A stretch of DNA of 64,000 nt from NCBI RefSeq assembly GCF_910596095.1, contig NC_056550.1:21882001-21946000 (forward strand), in the 5' to 3' direction. The notes below the pieces were generated by a model, which saw only the letters and a program-made list of their open reading frames with translations, did no database searches and was not told where the DNA came from. A program made the translations under genes and the position numbers. Positions within the stretch are counted from its first letter, which is position 1. Each line of letters begins with the position of its first letter. This DNA is from Thunnus maccoyii. Its lineage: Eukaryota > Chordata > Actinopteri > Scombriformes > Scombridae. Below, piece by piece: positions 1-12,765 of this stretch.

Positions 1-322
1 TTACTTCCTTTACATACAGTACAGTAAATCTCTGTGTAGTAACAAGCCTAAGCCTGTAGTGCTCATGTTCCTGTCTCAAATATGGATTAAACCACCACAT
101 TATGATGGACTGCTCCATAATACCCACGCTATTCTGCTAGTTGAAATATACATACATACATATATACACACACAGAAACAGACTTTTCCGGCTTTTCCTG
201 GTGGGTTCCAAAAGCCTCGTCTAACATGTCTCTGCCCCTCGCCTTCCTGCCAACTTGTGCAACAAAAGCTTTTTTTTCTTTTTTTGGTGCAGTTATTTTC
301 TACATAAAGAAAATGATACACG

Positions 323-360
<38 letters not shown>

Positions 361-530
361 TCCATGGTTCTGTTACCATTCTTTTTTTCTTTGGAAAAGG
401 AAAGGGAGGAGAAAATGGTTTCACGTGTCTGTAAAAAAGAAAAGAATATTTTGTAATATGTGTTTTCTCGGTTCAGTTTATTAAAGGAAGTTATGCGACC
501 AGTTGAACTGTCTCCGTTGGCCGTTTCTGA
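1..530 (+). other. possible 3' end of an upstream plus-strand transcript
   Basis: No coding sequence is visible. The stretch is AT-rich with a 32-base A tract (326-357) and T-rich blocks. It contains an ATTAAA hexamer near 480, with T- and G-rich sequence after it, which resembles a vertebrate cleavage/polyadenylation region. In mammals the gene on this side of NEUROD2 is CDK12, transcribed in the plus direction of this layout, so this may be the end of the cdk12 3' UTR. That is inferred from synteny only. Confidence 0.25.
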
Positions 531-552
531 ATGGTTTTTTTTTATAAACCAG

Positions 553-566
553 CCACTAGATGGTGG
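553..566 (+). promoter_or_regulatory. CTCF-like motif (plus orientation)
   Basis: CCACTAGATGGTGG matches the CTCF core CCASYAGRKGGCRS at 13 of 14 positions, with T in place of the C of GGC. It sits just past the putative 3' end of the upstream gene and faces into the neurod2 desert. It could be a boundary element. It could also be chance or a repeat-borne copy. Confidence 0.35.
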
Positions 567-569
567 GCA

Positions 570-1900
570 TTCTCTCGTGCTGTAGCTTAAAAACTGCAGG
601 AAGTCTGCACAGTCAGGCCTCCACGAAGCCTGAAAACTGCAGCATTGGCCAAGTTACCCATCAGGTTTCCACTGTTTCTCATTACTCTTATGATCTGGAA
701 ACTCATGTTAGCTCATTTTCATTCTACAGGCTACTTGGACTATAACAGCAACAAGCGAGCAAAGTCATCCATCATACGGGAGGCACAGGTGAAACTGAAC
801 TAAAAGCACACAATTCCAAACCTAAAATGACAATATTTATAATAAAATAATAATAAAGAGACATAGAACATAACCAACAAAAAAATGGTTAATTAACAAG
901 GTTAGACATTTAAGAATGATTCATTCAGCTGTTTGTCAATCACACCTTTATTTAAACCTTTGCAAGTAGTTTTAGGTCAGACTAGGTTGCTGGTTTGTCA
1001 GTGTGAGTGATATAAAATCTACTTAATGTCCTTTTTTCTCTTGTAACAATCTGTTCCGTCATGATCAGAGGTAAACAGTGCTGTTGCAATTTTAAGTTTT
1101 TACATAGCGAAAATCTGCCGGAAGCTCGTTTCAAACGCTGGAAATATTTGTAGTTTAATTTTCACTGTGACACTTAGTGAGCTCTATAATTTACAGTGTC
1201 TGGTACACTGCCTAATATGTATATGAATTTGACCCAGTCGCACAGTGATGTGAAGTGCTCCCTATACATCAATCTTATTTATGTGTTGATTCCTTCACCG
1301 CTTGGGTTGATCTCTTTATGAAGATCCTGACAGACAGACAAGGATCATAAACTGCACATTGGCAACGACAGAAGCCTGTGAGGTTCATGCAGACTGGCTG
1401 TGTGTGTGTTTGCACGTGTGTGTATGTGTGTGTGTGTTTGTATGAGGATTGGCCTCATGCATACCCAGACCAGCTCCTCACTTGGCAGGCTTACAGAGCC
1501 GCTTACCCCTCTGGCCCACCAAGCAGCTGAGCCCTCTGGGTGAGAGATCCTTTCAGAGTGGAGGCAGTGGGAGGCTCACCTGCCCTCTAGCACAGGCCCA
1601 GTGTGAGTGAGATGAGACAGTGCAATGCGCGTGGGTGTGTGTATGAGGGTGTGTATGTTTCCGTCTGATGCTTTCGCCCATCGGGACACCAAATAATAGT
1701 GAATGTGCCCGCAGGGAGTTTCCACAGGAGAGGTAGTGGGCAATGCCAGTGCCAAGTCACAGAGACTAGACGAATAAATCAGGACTGAGGAGTGAAGAGA
1801 GGGAGGTGCAGCAGGCTGTGCCATCAATCAGAAAGGCACCTTATGGGGAATGCCCATAAATGTGCCATGCTGCCAGTCTGAGGCACGTACTCGCCATGAC
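570..1900. other. intergenic, no gene seen
   Basis: AT-rich unique-looking DNA with a short (TG)n patch near 1400-1440. Reading frames are short and show no recognisable protein family. There are no tRNA-like cloverleaf or splice-framed exon signals that I could support. Confidence 0.6.
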
Positions 1901-1908
1901 GGAGACAG

Positions 1909-1959
1909 GCGACGGCGGCATTCAAAATGGAATGGAGCCTCCATTTTGAATGCCGTCGC
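1909..1959. repeat. short inverted repeat (hairpin)
   Basis: The left arm at 1909-1931 and the right arm at 1940-1959 are reverse complements over 20 bases, with one 3-base (GGC) extra triplet in the left arm and an 8-base loop. The outer flanks pair only partially. It could be a palindromic transposon remnant or a small RNA hairpin; the sequence alone does not decide. Confidence 0.6.
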
Positions 1960-2780
1960 TTCAGTGTCAGGAAGTGATTTTTTGGTGGACTTGAAGGATA
2001 ACAGTGAATTGATGGCCGGCGCATTTGAATCTATTCTTACAACAATTTTATTCATGACTTCTGTTTTTGCTTTGTCCAATTTTTAGGCACAAATTTAACC
2101 TAATGTCAGCAGATTAGTCAGCTTTTAATACATGTGTTGAAGACAGTAGTTTGCTCTTTGTGCAATAACAGAAATCTGCCAAACTCGGACAAATTCAGCA
2201 GATTATATTAATTAAGTGAAATGACAAATCCAGCACTCACATGTCACATCTACCTGGACATGAGTGACTACAAAGAACACTTAGAAATTAGATTTATGGA
2301 CAAAGAAGGAGGGCAAAACACTGAGGGGGAAAAAAAGTAAGCAATTTAATTCTGTGTATTTCAGTGTAGGGAAAGTCAATCAAACTCTGAAGGATAATTT
2401 ACACATTTATACAATATGTAGATAAGCCTGCTGGTTGCCTTGACACCCAGCAGTTCAGATTTATTTACTTTCATGTTAACATCCGAATGTGCACAGAGTT
2501 TTGAGATGTAGAAACAGGCGTCTCCGAGCAAAACACAACTATGAATTCTGCAGCAGAAGCACTCCATAAAGTCAATCACTCATTTTTTTATTGCTTTTAT
2601 GTGTTACTGTGATAAATTTCTAGATTAAATTTGAATGGAAAAAATAGGATGTGCATCAGTAAAACGCTCTTAATTGACTCTTTAAGACAAGTATATATCT
2701 CTTGCTCCGAAATGGTACTATATATATATATGTGTGTGTGTTTCTGTCTGTCTGCAAGTCCGTGTGTGCAGACTTATTCT

Positions 2781-2812
<32 letters not shown>

Positions 2813-2971
2813 GTAGTTCCTTTGTGCAGTGTAAATCTGGGCCGCCGTTGTCTCTCTGAGTTGTGCTACGGTTTGATGTTGAGTTTGATGACTGGGGCTG
2901 TTTGATCAGTGACTATGTGTAAACTCAGTGAGGGGAGACAGGGACTCCCACAGTCCCACATCTAAGACACA

Positions 2972-3002
<31 letters not shown>

Positions 3003-3860
3003 TGATCACCGAAAGAAAAGAAATTATAAAAAGTTATATGTACAGATTCAAATCATTTATGTTTTTCATGGGTAATTTACACCCCTTAACCCTTATAGTT
3101 GAGCCACTTATAAACATACAAAAAAATGAAACTATGAATGCAACTTGGGTGGCGCAGCAAATTCTGCTGTCTCCATCAGCGTGATATCCATCCTTCCTTG
3201 TCTTCTATCGAGCAAAATGTAATGTCAGTCATTTCGTTTATGGCTACATCCTTATTTATGTGATATTTCGAAAATTGATTGACTTTATCCCGGCGGTGAT
3301 ATATGCTTTTACTGCTGCAACCGGCGTGCTTTATTGATGCCGTAACACCATCTCCATTTCTTCTCGGTTTATAGTTTGGTGAGAAACTGCTGTCACACAC
3401 ACTCGTTATTCCTTGATCGCTCAACAGCGGCGAGACCTGAGCGAAGAGCTTTAGGAGGCTTTTTTGGATTGGCCAGATGATACAGATGTGTGTTGATTTA
3501 ATGTAAAGTCATCCGTGCCAGGTCGTGAAACTATAATAATCTGGAATCACGTTTCCTCCTTTGGTATGAATCCAACCTACGTGGAGGCGTTTGCTTTTAT
3601 CTGTTTAACACTTTAAGCTCAATCATTGATTGATTATGAAAAGAAAAGCTTCCCTCTCTCTGATCTTTTTACACTTCAGCCAAAGACGCCCCTATCACCC
3701 TCTCCGCATGATGCTGCACTTCTGTAGTACTTCTGCAAGGTCTCGGCATGTCATTACCATGTCGATTCAAAGAGCTTCACGAGAAAAGGGGAGATTATTG
3801 TCTCTCTCTGTCTGTGTTGATGCTATCGCTTTAAGGGCAGAGGGGCTGCTGGGAAAGTAG
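1960..3860. other. intergenic with microsatellites
   Basis: Contains (TG)n at 2784-2812 and a compound (AC)n(AG)n at about 2967-3001. The rest is AT-rich with no recognisable gene. Open frames over the dinucleotide tracts translate to Cys-Val or Thr-His repeats and are artefacts. Confidence 0.6.
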
Positions 3861-3865
3861 TGAGC

Positions 3866-3952
3866 GAGGGTGGTGGTGGAGGAGGAGGAGGGTGGTGGTG
3901 GTGGTGGTGGGTGGGTGGTGTAGAGGGAGGTTTGGTGGGGGGGGGGTTGGGG
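3866..3952. repeat. G-rich (GGT)n(GGA)n low-complexity tract
   Basis: Blocks of GGT and GGA repeats end in a run of ten G bases. The plus strand is G-rich and could form G-quadruplexes. One of four similar compound tracts in the left half of the window. Confidence 0.85.
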
Positions 3953-3969
3953 GGTGGACGGGCCCTGCA

Positions 3970-4110
3970 GGACCATTTGTGCTGAAGCTCATTTGCGCAG
4001 CGACACTTAATTGGCTACAACAATTAATTAATGTGTTGGAAAGTTGGCACAAAAAGTTCATTTAAGAGGGTTTTAATAAGCAATTAGAGGAAAAGCAGCG
4101 AAGAGAGGGA
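3970..4110. promoter_or_regulatory. candidate homeobox-site enhancer element
   Basis: Non-repetitive stretch with TTAATTGG, an AATTAATTAAT block around 4023 and a TAAGCAATTAG block. Dense TAAT cores in otherwise complex sequence are typical of conserved non-coding elements around vertebrate developmental regulators. Conservation was not tested. Confidence 0.25.
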
Positions 4111-4464
4111 ATTACTGGAGAGGAAAGAGAAAAGCGGAGATGGAGCGAACGTCTGGCCACTAGGAGTGCATACGCCCTACTGTAGCTGGGTGCAGCGCTT
4201 TGTCTCTTTCACTGACCCTTCAGTTTTGAAGAGCTGATGAATGATTAGGCGTCATTATAATGCCATTATATCTCTTTCTGAGGCTCTTACTGCTGCTCTT
4301 AAGTGGACTTCAAACCCATGGTGCCCTTATATTGTATACATATCAACCCCGGTGGCCCCTCCTGCCCCTCCCTTTCCTACCTCTTGTCCCAGCGCCCAGT
4401 GTAAAATATCGCATGACTAATGAGTGGAGCAGGTTGGAATCCTGGGGAAGATGTCCTTGGAAGA

Positions 4465-4600
4465 CGAATGCATTTTCAGCAGAATAATTAACTTAATTAA
4501 CAACTTCACATGCATATTCATCAGCCTATTAATGTCTGCTCCGCGCTGCTTGATGAGCAATGCAATAATAACCGTTTCATTTGCATATTTGCGTTCACAC
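4465..4600. promoter_or_regulatory. candidate POU/homeobox enhancer element
   Basis: Contains AATTAACTTAATTAAC, TATTAATG and a consensus octamer ATTTGCAT at 4579-4586 (POU-domain binding site, reverse of ATGCAAAT) in complex sequence. POU factors act with proneural bHLH factors in neurons, so a role in neurod2 control is plausible but inferred. Confidence 0.28.
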
Positions 4601-4721
4601 TCACACCCTTCTCCAAATAATTAAAAAAAAAAAGAAGAAGAGAGAGAGAGACACACAGAAAGCAGGAGAAACTCAAAAGTCACTCGGCCTCATGCTGCGT
4701 CTTGCGAACACTTCCCACCTG

Positions 4722-4723
<2 letters not shown>

Positions 4724-4768
<45 letters not shown>
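4724..4768. repeat. (CA)n microsatellite
   Basis: About 45 bases of uninterrupted CA. Confidence 0.97.
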
Positions 4769-4770
<2 letters not shown>

Positions 4771-4875
4771 AGTGCATATAGCTATATCTATCCATCCATC
4801 TCTGGAGTGTGTTCCCATCTCAGCTGTTGAGCTGCTGCACACCAGTTTAACTTAAGATTGGAAGTGTGTGTGACG

Positions 4876-4878
<3 letters not shown>

Positions 4879-4909
<31 letters not shown>
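4879..4909. repeat. (CT)n microsatellite
   Basis: About 31 bases of CT, inside a longer pyrimidine-rich stretch reaching to about 5060. Confidence 0.97.
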
Positions 4910-4912
<3 letters not shown>

Positions 4913-5670
4913 ACCGCCTGCACCTCCAGCCTCCTAAAAAAAATCACCGCATCTCCCTTTTCTGTTTCCTCCCTCACCGCCGCACACTCTGTCTCTCCTT
5001 CCTGTTTGCGTCCCTCTCTCCTCTTGTTATTTATTCATCCCTATCAGACTCGTCTTTAATTTATTTATTTTCTGGCTTTTGAAGTTGGGCTCGTCTGCCT
5101 GTCAGTGTGTGTGTGTGTTTTGCTGGGGAACTTGTACGCGTGAGGCTGGCTGCATGAGTGCTGCTGACAGGTATTTTTTTTATTATGCCCGTTTGAAACC
5201 GAAGGAGCCGCTGGTAGGGATTGAAATAAACAAATATTCGTGTTCGTGTCCTTTTACTTCCTTGATTTCTGTTTCTGTTTTAAGGGCTCATCGTGTGTGT
5301 TTGTGTGTGTATGTTTGCTTTCACACCGGATTTGTATTCCGAGTAGCAGGAATGCTGTCTCTGTGTCTCTCAGCTACTGTCAGTGATGAAATGTGTGTCT
5401 GTGTCTGTGTGTGTGTGTGTGTGTGTGATTGAGTGTGTGTTTCCTGGGAGGCTGCAAGCATCTCAGTCTTTCATCAGAGTGTGTGTATTTGTGTTTATCT
5501 CTTTGAATTCAACTTGTACTGTGTCATTGATGTCCCTCGTGTGTTTTTGTGAGCTCCTCTCCAATATTTCAGATGACAGTGATGTGAAAGACAAACGTGT
5601 GTTGCATTGAAACTGGACGAGGGGCGAATGTGTGGGTGTCTTTCATTGCCTCTTTGAGGGAGGGGGTGGA

Positions 5671-5688
5671 GGGGGGGGGGGGGGGGGG
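5671..5688. repeat. poly-G tract (18)
   Basis: Eighteen consecutive G bases on the plus strand. Confidence 0.95.
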
Positions 5689-5716
5689 TTGCACCGGTGC
5701 ATTTGTGAAACCAAGA

Positions 5717-5720
<4 letters not shown>

Positions 5721-5757
<37 letters not shown>
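5721..5757. repeat. (GT)n microsatellite
   Basis: About 37 bases of GT. Confidence 0.97.
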
Positions 5758-5761
<4 letters not shown>

Positions 5762-6223
5762 CTGCCAGCTTGTGTTCAGACAGCAGCAGTTTGTGGAGCG
5801 AGAATTAAAAGTAGGGAGAGATGCCAAGTGAGTCCCTGGAGACAGATACAGGGGACAGAGAGAGAAGAAAGAGGAAATAAAAAGAGGATTTCACGCACAC
5901 ACATGCAATCACTTACACAAAGAAAACCAAGCCTAGTAGTTGCCTGTTACAAACCCCACACAGCAACACACATTAAGCAAGGCTATTAAATGTGGCGTCA
6001 TGTTATACAAGAATAGATTATGTTTGTTTTCTTATCAGTGTATCTCCATCATGACACAAGAAGAGTAAGGAGCAGCCAAAATGTCCTCACTGTGAGGGTG
6101 TAAGACTAAAGTCCTCTCAAAGATAGAATTACAAGAACACACACACACACACACACACACACAGATTGAGATAGTTCTCTCACCTTCCTCTCTGACTCTC
6201 TGTCCACTTTCTCCCTTTTTCTC

Positions 6224-6254
<31 letters not shown>

Positions 6255-6467
6255 TCGCAGCCTGGTGAGGTGACACCCTGTGTGCAGTGTGACACTGAGC
6301 TGTCACCTCCCACTCCTTGCATCACACCTCTGCCCCCTGCTGGGCCAACCCCGTCACGGCACCCAGACACACAGCCGGCCTGTCCTCCTCCGCTGGCATG
6401 AAAACTCTGGCAACACCGAACATCGCTTTACATTCACTCGCACTCGTCCACTTCAACTTTTCTATGT

Positions 6468-6487
6468 CCCCCCCCCCCCCCCCCCCC
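6468..6487. repeat. poly-C tract (20)
   Basis: Twenty consecutive C bases. Confidence 0.95.
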
Positions 6488-7480
6488 TCCATTCTTGTCT
6501 TTCTTTTTATACTATCAATTTATTAAAATGACTCGGGAATTTCCCAAAGAGGGTCATAGTAGAGGGTTGAAATAATACACTATTGATCAGAAAGACCAAA
6601 TAAGCCAGTTGAAATCTATATTAGCAGTTCCCAACCTCTTTGGCTTATGACTGGTTAAAATAAAGCAACGTCTTCTTGTCACCCCTACTCACATATGGTA
6701 TGTTTATGACTTCAACCAAACACTGATTTTCCCCTCTCACATCATTTTATTTGAATAAGTGTGGAAAATGACTCTGACCTTGCTGCACACTTTTTGGTTT
6801 CTGTGTCTCAGCGTTGATATAAAACAAATCTCAAGCTGAAAACTCATCAAAAAGCCAAACGAATGCATTTTACACCCTTTTCTTTTCTCTAATCTTTGCT
6901 TTATTGTCAATTATTGGATAATTTGTCCTCTTCAGGCCTATAAAGAATATTGATATAGAACAATCTAAGAGGAAAAATCACTCAGGGGTTGAAATGCTTA
7001 AAACCCGTAGACATATGCAAGCTGTAATTCAGCGTTGCAAGTAGACATAGTTTTATTTTAAAGGTAGGAAACACTGCTCTAAAGGAACATTTTGAGTCAT
7101 TAGTTATTTCTGCAAGTCATTTTTGAAAGAAAACGTTGCAGAAAAATCAGGTTTGGACATTTTCTGTGGCAAATTTGACATCTTAGGCTCTCATGAGGCA
7201 ACACACTTGACTCTTTAGGCCTGGTTAGTTGTTTTGCAGAATCCTCACATGTGAATACCGGTATGTTTGAAAGTGATATGTTGAGGTGAGGACTCTATGG
7301 CTCTCTAGTCCTGCTCCGTTGCTTGTTTTGTGTACCTGTGTGTACGTTTATATCTGCATGTCTCCCAGTCTTTTGAGTCACTAGGTGTGTGTGTCCAGCC
7401 AGGCAGGCCAGTGGCGAGCGGGGACGGAGCGATTGAGATATAGAGCATTAGTTGGTGTCAGGAGTAAATTAGAGGCCAGA

Positions 7481-10400
7481 TCTGTTTTCTAATCAGAGCA
7501 CAAGCACCGTGTTAGAGGAATTAGGGCGACAGCTGCTGGGAGCTTTTTATTCCTCTCTCTCTCAGCCAGAGACAGGCAGACCCCAGCTCAGGGACCACCT
7601 CTTTACCACAGCCACCTGTCAACACCGGTGCGTGTATGTGTGTGTGCACATGCATGTTTCCCTCCCCCCCATTGACATGCACACTCACATACATGTGAGC
7701 ACACATCCACCGCTATGCGAGCCTACACACATGCTTGCACACAGACACACACAAACACCGTCTGGTGCACTGACCTCCCTCCATCTCTGAAATTAATGAC
7801 AGTGCAGGTTCTGTGTGCATGCAGACGTTCGTGGTGTGTTTATATTTTCCGGCAAGTGTGAAAGGCCCTTATGAGATATCAAATTTAGATAAGGTGGAGC
7901 GGTGGGCGGCTTTGCATATGTCTGTTTACTATGAATCCCAGCGAAGGCCTTAACGCCGTATCAACCCGTTCATTCACCACACCAGCTTTGCAGGCAGGCG
8001 GATACTGTAAGAATTTCAATGACATAGTTATACATTGGTTACACTTTAAGATACCAGAAGAAAAATACTACTGTAAAAGCAAATATCAATGTAATCAAAG
8101 AATGGAATAAAAAAAAATTCAAGGTCAAAGACAATTACATCCAAAAAAGTCTCATTTTTTGGATTTAAAATTAAGTCCAATTTTTTGTTGATGATTTGAT
8201 AACATAACTGATTTATTCCAAGGGATGAATAAATGAATGTCGTGAAGCTGCCTGGACTGATTTTACCCAGCAGAGATCTCTTGTGGGCTGGATTGTAGGA
8301 GGGTGAGAGGTGTGGGAGGTGGCATCGAGATTCACACCGTGTCACACACTTGCTTCGGAAATGTCACCTCTTTTTTTTTTTTTTCCAGTGCAGTTTGAAT
8401 CCGTAGTGTTTTCAGGTAGGTGCAGGGACGGATTTGGGAAAATTGTTCTTTAGAGCATCGTGGCAAGTCTTGACAGAAAGAAGTAATGCGTTTTTTAAAA
8501 TGGTAAATAGGTTATTGACATTTCTGTGATGAAATTAGAAACAATGACAGCCTCTTTTAATGAAGGCTGTCAGGTTGAGTGGGACAATTTTGTAGATGAA
8601 GGCTGGGAAAATGTCCTTTTCTGAATAAACGTTATTCATGGGAATAAATATTTATTCATATCAGTCAACAAAAATGTATCCAAATTGCGTTGCTTTATTT
8701 TTCTCTAAAAATCCTTTGACACCACTGTCCTTTGCATATTGAAATGTTAGATTTTGCTTAAATGTACACAACATGGGGGAACTTATTTGTCATTGGAGGC
8801 ATAAAATCAGACATAATGAAAACCTTTCTCCACTCTATTCACATCTCTCGCATGTGGATTTCTGGATATTCCAGATCCTGTAGCTAAAAACCTGAATTTA
8901 AGGCTGTCCCTGCCCTCCTCTTTTGTCCTCCTCTCTTCTTTCTTTCTGTCCCTTTCCTTGATCTGTGATTAGTGTTTTGTGTAATTAAATGAAGATTTTA
9001 GCTACTAATTCCAGGTCAGGACCCAACACATTCAGTGCCCTAGACAAGCTTCCCCTGGTGTCCCCCCCAAAAAAACTTAACAACAATGTGTATTATCAAG
9101 ATTTGAATCATTTCCATTTGAAGCATTCTCATTTTGTTGTACTTGGAGTAGGAGTAACGTCTACACTTTTTCATAAACGATTACCCATCCATTTTTCTCC
9201 AATATGAGTATTTTTTTAATATCTGCCATTGCTTAGCAACGGCTATTGCTTTACTTCATCCATTCTTTCTTGTTAAACTATGAATGTGTTCACAGGTTGT
9301 CTATTTTAAAAAACTACCCTGACACTTTTTTTCTTTCCAACCCAGAATAAACACACACGTACCCTTGCAGTGTTGGTGTGAAGCTGAGCTAACCTTATAC
9401 CACTCACACTGGCTATAGCTCGCTACACTACACCAAAACTAGTTTAACATGTTTTACTCAAATTTAATATTTCATCACACAACAAAAATGATGCAAATCA
9501 CTGCGTAGCTTCTTTTTTCTTTGTTTTGTACTGCGCCCGGGCCAGATGGCTTTTGCCTTTTCATTTTCTCTAACTCTAATGCACTCCACATACACATCAA
9601 TACTCTAGCATGTTCTGACTGTGATGATCACTCACTGATGAACACTTTTTTTTTTTTAGGAAGCACGCCACTTGACTAATTCAACTGGCCTGTGTATTAT
9701 TTGTTCATCTTGTTTGCAACAAAAATAATGGCAAAATAATTTTTTTGTTTTTTGTTGTGTCTTTCTGCTTTCTCTTTTGAAGCTTTATCTGTCAAGCTGA
9801 TGTCATTTTCATCACATTATTAAAGAACACAAAGTGTGAAATCCATTTAAGAGGAACATTTAGGTTGTCAAATAATAATTTACAGTTTGTCAGCTTTAAA
9901 TCGTTTTCAGCACTCTTACCAGGAGTAAAAATATCATCACACCCACCACTATTACATCACATTAGACATTCAGCCATTAACACAATAACATTTATTGTGA
10001 TTGGCTATTGAGAAGTGTCTCACTCACCACACTGATACAAACCACCTTTTGTGAATAGTAAATTAACTAATCCAGCCTTACAGTGAGAAATCTGGAGGAA
10101 GACTAAGGGTTAGTAACACACGTCTTTCTTTCTAACTTCAATTTAGGCAACAGTCTTGTGGCTTTGGATGCTAATTTGCTATTGGCTGAAGTCTAATAGG
10201 AAAACACATGCACGTACTCACCCACACACACACACACAACACACACACACAAACACAGTCCTCCTCTCACTCTTGCACATCCCACACATGTGCGCCGCCA
10301 CACAGTGTCATAAATAGACAGACAGTGCCAATCTAAGGCCTGGATGGGAGCCAGCTCTGCAGCAGCTCAGTAGTTAAATTATTAACACCAACTGGGAGAG

Positions 10401-11082
10401 AGACAAAGAGAGGAGCGGATCAGGCAGATCAGTGGAGAGGAGATCTGGAGAGGAGAAAAAGAGGAGGTGAATCGAGACGTTCACCTCCTGTAGACATCAG
10501 AGGGGCTGAGGAGGTTAGCTGTTTAGGTGGCGATTGTGTGAAGGCGTGTAAAGATGGAGAGAGATGAGAGACCTTGCAAAATATAAAAATATCTCTTAGA
10601 TTTTTTTTTTTTTTTGCAACAGAGTAGGAGAGTTTGGGATGAATACAGAACATAACAGGTTCTTGATGTGTGTGTGTGTGTGTGTGAGAGGAAGGTAGAG
10701 AGGTGGATGTTGAGGTTTGTCATGGATGGCAGTAGAATACTAATGGTGAGTGTGTGTATTAGTGTGTTGGTGTGTGTATTTAGCAGAGTGAGGGGAGGGG
10801 AAGAGAGATGGAGAGAGATCTGGGGATGTTGGTTCTGATCCAGAGAGTTAATGTTGCGCTCATTGATGGATAGAGTGCCAGCCATGAGGCTCCATACCCA
10901 CACAAGATGGATGAAGCACTACTCTCTCCTCTCCCTCTCTCTCTCTCTCTCTCTCTCCCTCTTTCTCCTGTTACTGCTATAGTTTGATGTCTCTCGTCTT
11001 ATTTCTCCCTCCTTTTCAAAGCTAAATGATGATCAGAGAGCTCTGCCACAAAGACACCATCAGATCCCAAACGGCAGCACCA

Positions 11083-11117
<35 letters not shown>

Positions 11118-11757
11118 TCCATAGAGAGGTTTTATGATTCACCGTCATGTCAGCTACCCCTGTGGCAAGGCGTCTTTTGTGTTCAACAAAAATAGAGCAA
11201 ATTATGTTAAACACACCTGTACAGTAAAGTGATTCAAATGTAGATTAAATGCCACCACAACCAAATTTCAACATATAAGGAACCTACTGTCATTTCCAAC
11301 TTTTATCAACACAACAACGAAATCTATCAAGTATTTATATTTTCCTGACTGGTAAAGATTTATTTACATCAGTGATATGTTGACTGGTGACCCTTATTAG
11401 AAACATCAAATGCTTATTTTGCTTCTATGTCAAACTTTTCAATGGTATATATGAAATTATCTGTTATTTATATGCCCCAAATGTATTGATTGGATTGTCC
11501 CTTTAAGTAGAAAGCAAAGAAGTAGTACTTGTGTATATGCATGAGAAAGATTACAGTACATCAACCAAAAACTAAACTCCAAAACTATAATGTGTGTGTG
11601 TGAGAGAGAGCAGATAACTTTTGAATGCAAATGCATGTTCAGCAAGAAACCAAACATGAAGTAGTTGCACCGTGTGTGTGAGTGTGTGCATGCTTGTACA
11701 GTATGTGTGTTGTTTTTATTTACACGCGGAACTAAAAGCTTGACTACTTTGTCTATA
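7481..11757. other. intergenic, no gene seen
   Basis: Mostly AT-rich with CA/TG patches (7640-7760, 10220-10250, 10670-10686, 11088-11114) and a (CT)n tract near 10937-10957. No recognisable exon, RNA gene or transposon terminus. Open frames are short and without family resemblance. Confidence 0.55.
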
Positions 11758-12200
11758 CCCCCCCCCCCCCCCCCCCTTCCCCTGCACACACACACACTTG
11801 CCGCACAAACACACACTTTACCCAGCTTCCTCCTTTCTGGCGGGGGCATCGGGGGGGTGAAGTGATCTGTGCGAAAGCCTCCTGTTCTATGCGCCGCGCG
11901 GCTGAGGCATAGGGGGATTGTGGGTAGCTGCTGTCTGCAGGGGTGGGGGGGGGTTTGGTGGGGGGTGGGGGGGCTAGAGTTAGCGAGGAGGGGAGGGGTG
12001 GTTGGGTTGCCGGGGCGGGCGGCAGCAGATGGCGTGCCACACTGTGAGGGCCGTCGGCTGGCATCCAGAGGAGGAGGAGGAGGAGGAGGAGGAGGGAGGG
12101 AAGGAGGGGAGGATGGGAGGGGGGGGTGTGGTGGTGGTGGTGGTGGTGGTGGTGGTGGTGGTAGTGGTGTGGTGTGGTGGTGGGGGGGGGGGGTACAGGG
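11758..12200. repeat. GC-rich low-complexity block
   Basis: C19 at 11758-11776, then G-rich DNA, a (GAG)n array at about 12068-12095, a (GGT)n array at about 12129-12172 and G12 at 12182-12193. It opens frames over 100 codons long on both strands (poly-Glu, poly-Val, poly-Thr). These are repeat translations, not genes. Confidence 0.85.
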
Positions 12201-12493
12201 ATTGGAGGGGCACTGCTCCCAAAGTGCCAGCAGGCATCAGGAGAGAGAGAGAGACAGAGGTGAGGGGCTTTGGTGGGAGACAGGCTGGTAGACAGGCAGA
12301 CTGGAGGGAACCCACAGACTCTGAGATTAGAGCTTAAGCGGGGCTTGGGAGCAGGATTTTGCTGCTAATTGCATCCAGTGAAGAAGAACCAAAAACGACA
12401 GATTTGTCTTTGAACCCTAATTCACTAGTGACTTTTGACCTTTTCCACTTCCATACAGTGTCGCCCAGTGCCTACCGCCGAGGGATTTGCACA

Positions 12494-12670
12494 TTGGGCC
12501 AAGCAGAGGTCCTCCGTTGGCATATTGTTGTCTGAGGATTGCCACCGATGTAGCATGAGGTTGGCATGTGGAGGGCATCGGGTTGGCATATGTACTGTGA
12601 GGAGTTGACACTGGGTCTGCTCTGATGTGACATAAGTTTGGCAAGCTTGGCATCAAGGTGGCATTAGACT
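12494..12670 (+). promoter_or_regulatory. cluster of NFI half-sites
   Basis: TTGGCA, the nuclear factor I half-site, occurs five times on the plus strand at 12517, 12561, 12583, 12638 and 12647. Related TGGCA or TGGCAC steps follow near 12659-12675, and a TTGGGCCAA dyad lies near 12494. Such density is unlikely by chance. It may be an enhancer or a decayed short tandem repeat with a TTGGCAT core. Confidence 0.35.
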
Positions 12671-12725
12671 GGCACCGGGTTAGTGAGGGGTGCCGAATGG
12701 ATGTTGTCTGTCAAAGAGGTCGTGG

Positions 12726-12726
<1 letters not shown>

Positions 12727-12764
<38 letters not shown>
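12727..12764. repeat. (TG)n microsatellite
   Basis: About 38 bases of TG. Confidence 0.97.

Positions 12765-12765
<1 letters not shown>

Larger units (their letters stand above)
5060..7480. other. intergenic, microsatellite-rich
   Basis: Holds (TG)n at about 5401-5427, G18 at 5671-5688, (GT)n at 5721-5757, (AC)n at about 6130-6163, a (CT)n block near 6225-6254 and C20 at 6468-6487. Bases 6500-7300 are AT-rich and unremarkable. No gene recognised. Confidence 0.6.

Noticed and set aside
11753..12337. Several frames of 100-140 codons (poly-Gly, poly-Val, poly-Thr, poly-Pro)
   Set aside because: They translate the GGT, GGA and C-run repeats and depend on repeat length.
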